Positions 1 through 5,027 of a DNA stretch of 5,027 nt are shown here, in pieces (within the stretch, counting starts at the first letter, position 1; each line of letters starts with the position of its first letter). A program made the translations under genes and the position numbers. Where the stretch lies: NCBI GenBank assembly GCA_030617125.1, contig JAUWWA010000186.1, positions 1 to 5,027 on the forward strand, given 5' to 3'. Source of the stretch: Pirellulales bacterium (GTDB lineage: Bacteria > Planctomycetota > Planctomycetia > Pirellulales > Thermoguttaceae). The notes under the pieces are model-generated. The model saw only the letters and a list, made by a program, of their open reading frames with translations. It ran no database searches and was not told the DNA's origin.

Positions 1-9
1 CCGCCTCTC

Positions 10-228
10 ATGCCGACGACACTCGCCAACGATGTTCAACCGCGGGCGCAAACGGCCTTGGCCGGCAGTCCTATCTACGAATTGCGCGATTTGCAGGTGG
101 AACAGCGCGACGGCATCTTGTTGATCTCCGGTTCTGTTTCCAGCTTTTATCATAAGCAGTTGGCGCAGGAGGTTGTCCGTTCCGTGTGCAAGGGCATCGA
201 GGTGCACAACTCGATCCACGTTGAGTAG
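10..228 (+). CDS. Small BON-domain protein (possibly 5'-partial)
   Basis: This 72-residue protein is essentially one BON domain (about residues 12-72). It has the typical alternation of an N-terminal helix (residues 12-19), a strand (DLQVEQ), the DGILLISG strand-turn, a KQLAQEVV helix and the closing V-x-N-S-I-x-V strand. BON domains are known in osmotic-stress and membrane-associated proteins (OsmY type) and are thought to bind lipids or other proteins. No signal peptide is visible, so this one should be cytosolic unless the start lies further upstream. The frame stays open for the nine bases before the ATG and no SD fits in them, so the true start may lie outside the window. The next gene on the strand is a diverged paralog. 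From D27 onward to the C-terminus the two align without gaps at 17 of 46 identical residues. The specific function is not known. Confidence 0.75.
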   Translation: MPTTLANDVQPRAQTALAGSPIYELRDLQVEQRDGILLISGSVSSFYHKQLAQEVVRSVCKGIEVHNSIHVE

Positions 229-354
229 GGACTAGTCGAGGAATCGGCACGACGTGGAGGAGCGGCTGGAAACTATTGTATGGCAGGAATATGGACGTTC
301 CTCGCAATTGTCTGCTGTAGCCGGGAAGATGGATCGGTTTCGCCGACGACAGCC

Positions 355-360
355 GAGGAG
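355..360 (+). promoter_or_regulatory. Shine-Dalgarno GAGGAG deciding the start of the second BON gene
   Basis: GAGGAG lies six bases before the ATG at 367. The upstream in-frame ATG at 280 has only a GGAGGAG at 256-262, which is 17 bases away and too far for normal use. This favours 367 as the start and a 92-residue product. Confidence 0.7.
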
Positions 361-366
361 AAACCC

Positions 367-645
367 ATGGAAGAACTGACCGAAGAGATGGGGCTCGTTG
401 CAGAAGCCATTGGGGCAGGATTGCCGGAGACCCTCGAGGAGGCCGAGCAACTGGTCGCCTCGATCGAGCGCGCCGTCCAAGAAGAAACCGGCCACCGCGT
501 CCACGACCTCTCGGTCGAGGTCGGTGAAGACGGCATCCTGTTGAAAGGGCGCTGCAACACCTACCACTGCAAACAACTCGCCCAACACGCCGCCATGGGC
601 ATGCCCGGCGGAGACCACGTGATCAACTCGATCAAAGTCTCCTGA
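367..645 (+). CDS. Small acidic BON-like protein, paralog of the preceding gene
   Basis: This is a 92-residue protein. Residues 1-41 form a very acidic predicted helix (12 Glu in the first 40 residues). Residues 47-92 are a BON-like core that keeps the strand DLSVEV, the DGILL-x-G turn, the KQLAQ helix start and the final V-x-N-S-I-K-V strand. The core aligns without gaps to the C-terminal 46 residues of the upstream gene. It differs by having two cysteines (C63, C68) flanking the segment before KQLAQ, and a GMPGG turn where the paralog has a charged helix end. There is no signal peptide, so it is probably cytosolic. The 138-bp gap to the upstream gene allows its own promoter, but I could not find a convincing one. 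A longer form starting at 280 would add 29 residues with a short hydrophobic start, and its ribosome site is poorly placed. The role is unknown; the BON assignment is by motif and paralogy. Confidence 0.8.
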   Translation: MEELTEEMGLVAEAIGAGLPETLEEAEQLVASIERAVQEETGHRVHDLSVEVGEDGILLKGRCNTYHCKQLAQHAAMGMPGGDHVINSIKVS

Positions 646-649
646 TCGA
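628..649 (+). repeat. Inverted repeat over the stop codon of the second BON gene
   Basis: TCGATCA (628-634) and TGATCGA (643-649) are perfect 7-bp arms around an 8-base loop. The right arm contains the TGA stop (643-645). A run of six T follows at 678-683, but 28 bases separate it from the stem, so this is not a canonical intrinsic terminator. It could protect the 3' end of the message or have arisen by chance. Confidence 0.35.
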
Positions 650-714
650 CGCGGTCGGCTGCCCTGTCTTCTCACGCTTTTTTACCCCTCACAGCTAGCT
701 TTGACAGCAGTCGT
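646..714. other. Convergent intergenic gap
   Basis: This gap lies between the end of the + strand BON gene and the end of the - strand operon. It contains the right end of the inverted repeat, a T6 run at 678-683 and an 8-bp AGCTAGCT palindrome at 693-700. I see no clear stem plus U-tract terminator for either strand, although one would be expected here. Confidence 0.5.
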
Positions 715-1632
715 TCAGCGGGCCGACAGCCCGCCGGAGAGCAACCATAGCAGCAAAATCACGGAGCACACCACGACGTTGATCACGGTGGCAACATAGA
801 CCAACCACTTCGCTCTCCCGGAAACTTCCTCGCGGTATAGCCCATGGTTGAGGATCAGCCAAAAGGAATAGAGATTCAGCAACGGCGGGCAGAAGGCCGG
901 GCCAAGTACCGCGGCCAGACAGGCCCGACGTGCCATGGCCTCGCCCGTGCCGATTTCCGGTTGCGCGGCCTCGTCCGGCCAAGACGTCTCGTCAGCCTGT
1001 GCGTCGACACGGTCGCCGGGGATTTCCACGCGCTCCGACGGCGGCTGATAGTACCACCACTGGAACAGCCCGACGGCCAACAAGAACTCACAGGCCACCA
1101 GCAACAATAACACCGCTGCGGAGAAAGGATATGCCACTTCGGCCACGAGAACGTTGAATCCGACGAACGCATTGACGACTGCGAGCGGAACGCAGAAACC
1201 GAAGATCAGCGCCAGCAACGGGCCCGGCGGTCGAGTGCGTCGTTCGCGCTCTGCCGGTTCTACGGGGGCCGGAATGCTGGCGGGCTGGAAGTCCAGATCC
1301 TCGATCCCGTCCGCCGTGGTCCCACAGCCCCAACACACCTCGAAATCGCCCTCGACCTGCACGCCGCACTTCGGACACGCCCAAGGCTCAATAGGCTCTG
1401 CCTCGGCCGGCAACCCGGCGGGGTAGTCGAGGACCTCGATAGCCCGGGCCAGGTCGGATTCCGCCACCTGGACCTTGATCCCCTGCAAGGCGGTTCCCAG
1501 GTGCCAGAGCCAGCCGACGGTCTGGTCGTCGGCCGTGAAAGCCTGGATGCCTGCCGCTACAAGCCGGTTTCGGGCCAAGTCTGCCTCCATCGGCGTGTTG
1601 TACCTGGCGACGGTTCTCAGATCGTCGGACAT
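715..1632 (-). CDS. DUF2007 / zinc-ribbon / four-helix membrane protein
   Basis: This is a 305-residue protein in three parts. Residues 5-70 match the DUF2007 pattern ('putative signal transducing protein' family): a strand with TVARYNTPMEADLARNRL, then AAGIQAF and a GIKVQV strand near the end. Residues 86-103 form a zinc-ribbon knuckle pair, C86-x2-C89 and C100-x2-C103. The C-terminal part holds four likely transmembrane helices (about 138-160, 168-190, 238-262 and 275-299) with a hydrophilic linker at 191-235. An Arg-rich stretch (ERERRTR) just before the first helix puts the N-terminal domains in the cytosol by the positive-inside rule. The start has a GGAGT nine bases upstream (1642-1646). 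It lies 37 bp after the MoeA-PBP gene, so co-transcription is likely. The biochemical function of DUF2007 is not established, and a role in molybdenum handling is only suggested by position. Confidence 0.85.
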   Translation of the reverse strand: MSDDLRTVARYNTPMEADLARNRLVAAGIQAFTADDQTVGWLWHLGTALQGIKVQVAESDLARAIEVLDYPAGLPAEAEPIEPWACPKCGVQVEGDFEVCWGCGTTADGIEDLDFQPASIPAPVEPAERERRTRPPGPLLALIFGFCVPLAVVNAFVGFNVLVAEVAYPFSAAVLLLLVACEFLLAVGLFQWWYYQPPSERVEIPGDRVDAQADETSWPDEAAQPEIGTGEAMARRACLAAVLGPAFCPPLLNLYSFWLILNHGLYREEVSGRAKWLVYVATVINVVVCSVILLLWLLSGGLSAR

Positions 1633-1669
1633 TTGTTGCTCACTCCGGACGTTGCGCGGTCACGAGGTG

Positions 1670-3637
1670 TCACTGCTTGAATCGGCTCTCCATGTTGAAG
1701 CCCATCCGTTCGAGTTCTTCGCGTACTCCCGGCTCGCACAGCAGTCTGCGAAACGCGATCACCGCCGGACGATCCAGCCGGCCCTTGGGAATCACGAAAT
1801 CGTAGCGCTCCTCCTCCAGCAGAAGAAAGTCCAACTCCAATCGCCGGGCGACCCACTCGATCGCGATTCCCCAGTCGCTGCGCCCTTGTGCGATCGACGC
1901 CGCCACCGCGTTGTGGCTCGTCGTCTGCACGGCGTAGCCGGTCGGCTGCGCGCCGGCCAAGAGGCGGTCGATCAGGATTCGTGTGCCACTGCCGGCGTTG
2001 CGGTTGACCATGACACACGCCGGATCGTTCTTCACCCGCTCGATCGCATCGGCGGCTGCGCGACCCTCAAAACGTTCATCGCCCGGGCGGAAGACCACGC
2101 CCTGCAACCGGCCATAGCCTTCGACCAGTTTCAACTCGGGCGTAAGCAGCGGCACGTTATACTGCCCCGACTCAGGGTCGAGCAGGTGCATGCCGGCCAG
2201 GTCGCACTCGCCGCGCGTGGCCGCCTGCAATCCGCCGGTCGAGCCGACGGCCATGAACTTGGTCGTAAACCCGCGCTGCTGCATCTTGTTCAACAGAAAG
2301 TCGAGGCCCACGCAATGGCTGCCGATGACCACGAGATCGGCCGGCCGCAGCTCGCTTGCGAGCAATTGCACCTCGACTGCCGCACCCGCCTCGACGATTT
2401 CTTCGTGCCGGCCGATGGTCACGAAGCCATCGGCGCGGCTGAAAGCAGTGACCGAGCCGGAGCCCTTGCCCATCGGATACGCGGCGAGGCCCCCCTGCGA
2501 TGCCCCGGCCGCTTCGACCAGATTGACCAGCACGTATTCGGTGCGTCCGACCTCGGAGTTGACCTTGACGGCCATTCGGGCAGCGATGGTCGACCGGGCC
2601 AGGGCCGGCCGGCCGCCGAGCGCCCGGATCACCGGCGCGACGAACTCATGGAAGGTGAAGATGGCCGAAGTCGGGAAGCCTGGCAGAATCACTACCGGTT
2701 TGCCGCGATCGGCGGCCAGGCAGATCGGTTTGCCCGGCTTCAGCGCCACGCCGTGCACCACAATCCCCGGTTCCGACAACTCGCTTACGGCACGATACGA
2801 CACGTCGCCGGCGCCCTTGCTGGTTCCGCCGGAAAGCAGCACAACGTCGGCCGATTGCAGCGCCTCGTGCAATCGGGCGCGAAGCTCATCCAGGTCGTCG
2901 CGCACGATGCCCAAGCACTTCGGCTCACCGCCGAGTTCGCCGACGGCGTCGGCGATAATTCGAGCGTTGGAGTCGTAAACCAGTCCGGGGCGCATCGGCG
3001 CCGTCGGCTCGATGATCTCGTCGCCGGTTGAGATGATCGCCACGATCGGCCGCCGCCAGACCGGGACCTTGCTTGCGCCGATGGCGGCCAGCACGCCCGA
3101 CTCGCGACTGGTGACAAGTTGCCCGAATCGCAAAACGGTTTCGCCGGCGGCAATGTCGGTCCCGGCAAAGGACACGCCAAAGCCGGGCGTAACGGCCTTC
3201 GTGACCAACAGGGTAGCGCGGGGCGGTGCCCTGCCGTTCAACGTAGCGTCTCGCGATTCGGTATGTTCCACCATTACGACCGCGTCGGCCCCGCGCGGCA
3301 GCATCCCGCCGGTGGCGATCTCCGTGGCGGTCCCCGGCCTCACTTCACCGGTGGGCACAATGCCGGTGGCCAGCACTTCGTCGAGCAACTGCAACTGCCG
3401 CGGCTGCTCCTCTTGGGCCCCGTAGGTATCGGCGGCACGGACGGCATAGCCGTCGTAGTTCGACCGGTCGAACGACGGCACGTCGACCCCGGCGACCACA
3501 TCTTCCGCCAACACCCGACCTAATGCCGCATCGAGCGAAACGGCTTCGGCGCCCAGCGGTTGCAGTTCGATCGCATCGCGGAACCGGCGTTGGGCCTCGT
3601 CGAGGTCGATGACGTTGAGGAATTGTTCTTGGACCAT
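1670..3637 (-). CDS. moeA: MoeA molybdopterin molybdotransferase fused to a molybdate-binding-like PBP domain
   Basis: This is a 655-residue fusion. Residues 10-430 are a full MoeA. The N-terminal part carries FDRSNYDGYAVRAAD, with the conserved Asp at 62. The MogA-like central domain holds STGDE (203-207), YDSN (221-224), LSGGTSKGAGD (268-278), K300-PGK-P304 and LPGFPTSA (318-325). The C-terminal beta domain carries GRTEY and SRADG (400-404). Residues 435-645 are a periplasmic-binding-protein-like domain of the COG1910/PBP_like type. Its hallmarks are GSTGGLQAATRGECDLAG (465-482), HLLDPESGQYNVP (484-496), NRNAGSGTR (545-553) and SHNAVAASIAQGRSDWG (574-590). MoeA inserts molybdenum into adenylated molybdopterin in the cytosol. 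Ordinary MoeA is about 400 residues; the extra 220 are the fused domain, presumed to bind an oxyanion. There is no signal peptide. The start fits the family N-terminus but has no SD; a heptamer repeat fills the space before it. Confidence 0.96.
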   Translation of the reverse strand: MVQEQFLNVIDLDEAQRRFRDAIELQPLGAEAVSLDAALGRVLAEDVVAGVDVPSFDRSNYDGYAVRAADTYGAQEEQPRQLQLLDEVLATGIVPTGEVRPGTATEIATGGMLPRGADAVVMVEHTESRDATLNGRAPPRATLLVTKAVTPGFGVSFAGTDIAAGETVLRFGQLVTSRESGVLAAIGASKVPVWRRPIVAIISTGDEIIEPTAPMRPGLVYDSNARIIADAVGELGGEPKCLGIVRDDLDELRARLHEALQSADVVLLSGGTSKGAGDVSYRAVSELSEPGIVVHGVALKPGKPICLAADRGKPVVILPGFPTSAIFTFHEFVAPVIRALGGRPALARSTIAARMAVKVNSEVGRTEYVLVNLVEAAGASQGGLAAYPMGKGSGSVTAFSRADGFVTIGRHEEIVEAGAAVEVQLLASELRPADLVVIGSHCVGLDFLLNKMQQRGFTTKFMAVGSTGGLQAATRGECDLAGMHLLDPESGQYNVPLLTPELKLVEGYGRLQGVVFRPGDERFEGRAAADAIERVKNDPACVMVNRNAGSGTRILIDRLLAGAQPTGYAVQTTSHNAVAASIAQGRSDWGIAIEWVARRLELDFLLLEEERYDFVIPKGRLDRPAVIAFRRLLCEPGVREELERMGFNMESRFKQ

Positions 3638-3642
3638 TCGGA

Positions 3643-3670
3643 GGGTTCAGGGTTCAGGGTTCAGGGTTCC
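3643..3670. repeat. GGGTTCA heptamer tandem repeat (four units), G-quadruplex motif
   Basis: On the + strand there are three exact GGGTTCA units (3643-3649, 3650-3656, 3657-3663) followed by GGGTTCC (3664-3670). The block abuts the stop codon of the upstream moeA (3671-3673) and ends five bases before the start codon of the fused moeA, so it makes up 28 of the 33 intergenic bases. The four GGG tracts are separated by TTCA loops, giving the G3N4G3N4G3N4G3 pattern. The G-rich strand is the template strand of the operon, so the mRNA carries the C-rich version. Confidence 0.95.
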
Positions 3671-4897
3671 CTAATCATACAGAAACACCTCCACTTCCGC
3701 ACCCGGTGGGTATCCTTCGCTGTCGGGCAGGATGAGCACATACCCGTCGGCGCGGGTGGTCGAGGAAAGGACCGACGCCCCGGCGACGGCCAGCGGCTCA
3801 GCCCGGCCCTTGATCAGCCGAACCCGCATGTAGTCCATCCGGCCGACGACGGAAACGATCTTGCGTGCAAGCGGCATGGTAGTTTGGGCATAGGGCCAAT
3901 CGGTCGACCGGCCGCCGAGGGCGCGGATCGCTCTGCCCGCAAAGAAATCGTAAGCGCACAGGCACGACACCGGATTGCCCGGCAAGAGAAACACCAGCCG
4001 GCCGTCGAGCAGGCCCATGCCGGTGGGGCTGCTGGGGCGCATGGCGATGCCATGGACGGGTAACTCGCCGTGCTCGATCAGCAGTGCCGGTGCGTGGTCC
4101 TCCGAGCCCACGCTCGAACCGCCGGAGACCAGCACCACGTCGGCGTCAGACCGCATCGCTTCGAGGATCGCCTCGGGCGTGTCGGGCACAATGCCCGGGT
4201 TGATCGCCACACCGCCGTCGCGCTCGACCAGCGCGGCGAGCATCGGGCCGTTGGAATCGACGATCTTGTTTGGCTGTGGCATTGATCCGGCCGGCAGCAA
4301 TTCGTTGCCGGTAGCCACGATCCGCACGCCGGGGCGTCGGACAACCGGGACTTCACCCCGGCCGATCGATGCGAGTACGCCGATGTCTTGGGGGCGCAAC
4401 ACACGCGGGGCTGGCAGCACGGCGGTCCCGGCCGCGATGTCTTCTCCCACACGCCCGACGTGCTTGCCGGGCGAAACGTCACCCTGGGCCAAGATCCGAT
4501 CGCCGCAGGCGTCCGCGGCGGCGTCTTCAACCTCGACCCATTCGGCCGGCAGCACGGCATCGGCGCCCTCGGGCATCGGCGCGCCGGTCATGATCCGGAC
4601 CCCCTGCCCGGGCTCGAGCGTTCGCTGAAACGGTCTGCCCGGCATCGACTCGCCGATCACCTCCAGTGCCAGGCGGTTGTAGGGCGTCGCGCCCAAGGTG
4701 TCGGCCGCGCGGACCGCGAAGCCGTCCATCATCGCCCGGTCGAACGTCGGTACGTCGACGCGGCTGATGATCTCGACGGCGAGCACTCTGCCGGCGGCCT
4801 CTGCCAGCAGTACGGATTCCTCAGCGAGGGCAGTGATTTGCCCGTCCAGCCACTTCAGCGCCTCGTCGACGGTGGTTCGCCGGGCGAAACCCCGCAT
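3671..4897 (-). CDS. moeA: MoeA-family molybdopterin molybdotransferase, stand-alone paralog
   Basis: This is a 408-residue protein of normal MoeA length. The N-terminal part has VDVPTFDRAMMDGFAVRAAD, with the conserved Asp at 58, then MTGAPMPEGADAV (103-115). The central domain carries ATGNE (195-199), VDSN (213-216), VSGGSSVGSED (257-267) and LLPGNPVSC (304-312). The C-terminal domain has GRMDYMRV and TTRADGYV. Family members transfer molybdenum into MPT-AMP to form the cofactor. Oddly, the loop that is normally KPGKP is RPSSP here (287-291), so both conserved lysines are gone, although they are present in the fused paralog downstream. I chose the start at 4897 because GAGGTGA lies seven bases upstream and a promoter -10 at 4942-4937 would begin transcription near 4930. 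The alternative ATG at 4930, 11 codons longer, has no usable SD and would sit at or near the 5' end of the transcript. It is the first gene of a likely three-gene operon. Confidence 0.93.
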   Translation of the reverse strand: MRGFARRTTVDEALKWLDGQITALAEESVLLAEAAGRVLAVEIISRVDVPTFDRAMMDGFAVRAADTLGATPYNRLALEVIGESMPGRPFQRTLEPGQGVRIMTGAPMPEGADAVLPAEWVEVEDAAADACGDRILAQGDVSPGKHVGRVGEDIAAGTAVLPAPRVLRPQDIGVLASIGRGEVPVVRRPGVRIVATGNELLPAGSMPQPNKIVDSNGPMLAALVERDGGVAINPGIVPDTPEAILEAMRSDADVVLVSGGSSVGSEDHAPALLIEHGELPVHGIAMRPSSPTGMGLLDGRLVFLLPGNPVSCLCAYDFFAGRAIRALGGRSTDWPYAQTTMPLARKIVSVVGRMDYMRVRLIKGRAEPLAVAGASVLSSTTRADGYVLILPDSEGYPPGAEVEVFLYD

Positions 4898-4904
4898 GCG
4901 GATG

Positions 4905-4911
4905 TCACCTC
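4905..4911 (-). promoter_or_regulatory. Shine-Dalgarno GAGGTGA of the first moeA
   Basis: Read on the - strand, GAGGTGA is followed by a seven-base spacer and the ATG at 4897. It is the best ribosome site in the operon and the reason for rejecting the ATG at 4930, which is preceded only by CAGGCC. Confidence 0.7.
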
Positions 4912-4935
4912 GTTCGGAACATTTCGCCATGGCCT

Positions 4936-4947
4936 GATGATATCATC
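4936..4947. promoter_or_regulatory. 12-bp palindrome over the -10 element, candidate operator
   Basis: GATGATATCATC is a perfect palindrome centred between 4941 and 4942, and it covers the whole predicted -10 and extended -10. A protein bound here would block the operon promoter. A perfect 12-bp palindrome is expected about once by chance in 5 kb, so only its position makes it suggestive. Confidence 0.3.
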
Positions 4948-4964
4948 TCAGCCGGGAATGTCAC
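4937..4964 (-). promoter_or_regulatory. Sigma70-like extended -10 promoter of the moeA operon
   Basis: On the - strand, GTGACA (4964-4959) is one mismatch from the -35 consensus. A 16-base spacer separates it from TATCAT (4942-4937), one mismatch from the -10 consensus. TG at 4945-4944 gives an extended -10 (TGATATCAT). The predicted transcript start, about seven bases further on, is near 4930, leaving a leader of about 33 bases before the ATG at 4897 that contains the SD. This is a by-eye match with no experimental support. Confidence 0.5.
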
Positions 4965-5027
4965 ACAGGAGTGCCCCAGCGGCAGACGGTCCTTTTTTTG
5001 AGCGGGGAAGCGACGCCAAGCCTTGAG
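4965..5027. other. Upstream region with no recognised gene
   Basis: These 63 bases to the window edge hold a T7 run at 4993-4999 (A-tract on the operon strand, about 29 bases above the -35) and no recognisable gene. A - strand frame is open from the edge down to a TGA inside the moeA SD, but its translation has no family features. Confidence 0.4.

Noticed and set aside
230..237. GACTAGTC palindrome after the first BON gene
   Set aside because: It is an 8-bp palindrome, expected many times by chance, with no promoter or other context.
280..366. N-terminal extension of the second BON gene with a short hydrophobic start
   Set aside because: The hydrophobic stretch is too short and its cysteines do not fit a lipobox. 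The ribosome site is 17 bases away, whereas the ATG at 367 has a well-spaced GAGGAG.
676..683. T-run as an intrinsic terminator of the BON genes
   Set aside because: No stem lies directly before the T6 run; the nearest inverted repeat ends 28 bases earlier.
1475..3031. Long + strand open frame (518 codons) opposite the MoeA-PBP gene
   Set aside because: It is antisense to a gene with unmistakable MoeA and PBP motifs, has no recognisable domain and is the kind of long mirror frame expected in high-GC DNA.
3643..3670. Heptamer block as a CRISPR-like or phage attachment repeat
   Set aside because: The units are contiguous with no spacers, and no integrase or Cas gene is nearby; it is a simple tandem repeat.
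4898..4930. Longer start of the first moeA at 4930
   Set aside because: It has no SD, coincides with the predicted transcription start, and adds residues not typical of the family, while the internal start at 4897 has GAGGTGA at ideal spacing.
4388..5026. + strand open frame of 212 codons opposite the first moeA
   Set aside because: It is antisense to conserved MoeA sequence with no family motifs, and appears to be a mirror frame of GC-rich codons.

Overview
The window is high-GC bacterial DNA that most resembles a planctomycete (Pirellulales-like) genome. That placement is inferred from the gene types and repeat style, not from a marker gene. The grounds are a pair of tiny cytosolic BON-domain proteins, a DUF2007 plus zinc-ribbon plus transmembrane protein, two adjacent MoeA paralogs (one fused to a molybdate-binding-like domain), and an intergenic GGGTTCA heptamer repeat.

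Layout. Positions 1-645 (+ strand) carry two small BON-domain genes in tandem: a 72-residue one at the left edge, possibly cut at its 5' end, and a 92-residue one with a strong Shine-Dalgarno (SD) sequence. A 69-bp convergent gap (646-714) follows. From 715 to 4897 three genes lie head to tail on the - strand. In transcription order they are a stand-alone MoeA (408 aa, 4897-3671), a MoeA fused to a C-terminal COG1910-type periplasmic-binding-protein-like domain (655 aa, 3637-1670), and a membrane protein with a DUF2007 domain and a four-cysteine zinc ribbon (305 aa, 1632-715). Gaps of 33 and 37 bp suggest one operon. A sigma70-like extended -10 promoter sits just upstream of the first moeA, and its -10 lies inside a 12-bp perfect palindrome. 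From 4965 to the right edge I see no gene.

How the genes may work together. MoeA inserts molybdenum (or tungsten) into adenylated molybdopterin, the last common step of molybdenum cofactor synthesis. The two MoeA copies differ in a telling way. The fused copy keeps the KPGKP loop, while the stand-alone copy has RPSSP there, so the two probably do not do identical jobs. The PBP-like domain of the fusion may bind the oxyanion in the cytosol. The link of the DUF2007 membrane protein and of the BON pair to cofactor synthesis is unknown.

The most unusual non-coding feature is the spacer between the two moeA genes. It is made almost entirely of a 7-bp tandem repeat that forms a textbook G-quadruplex motif on the template strand and leaves the second moeA without an SD sequence.
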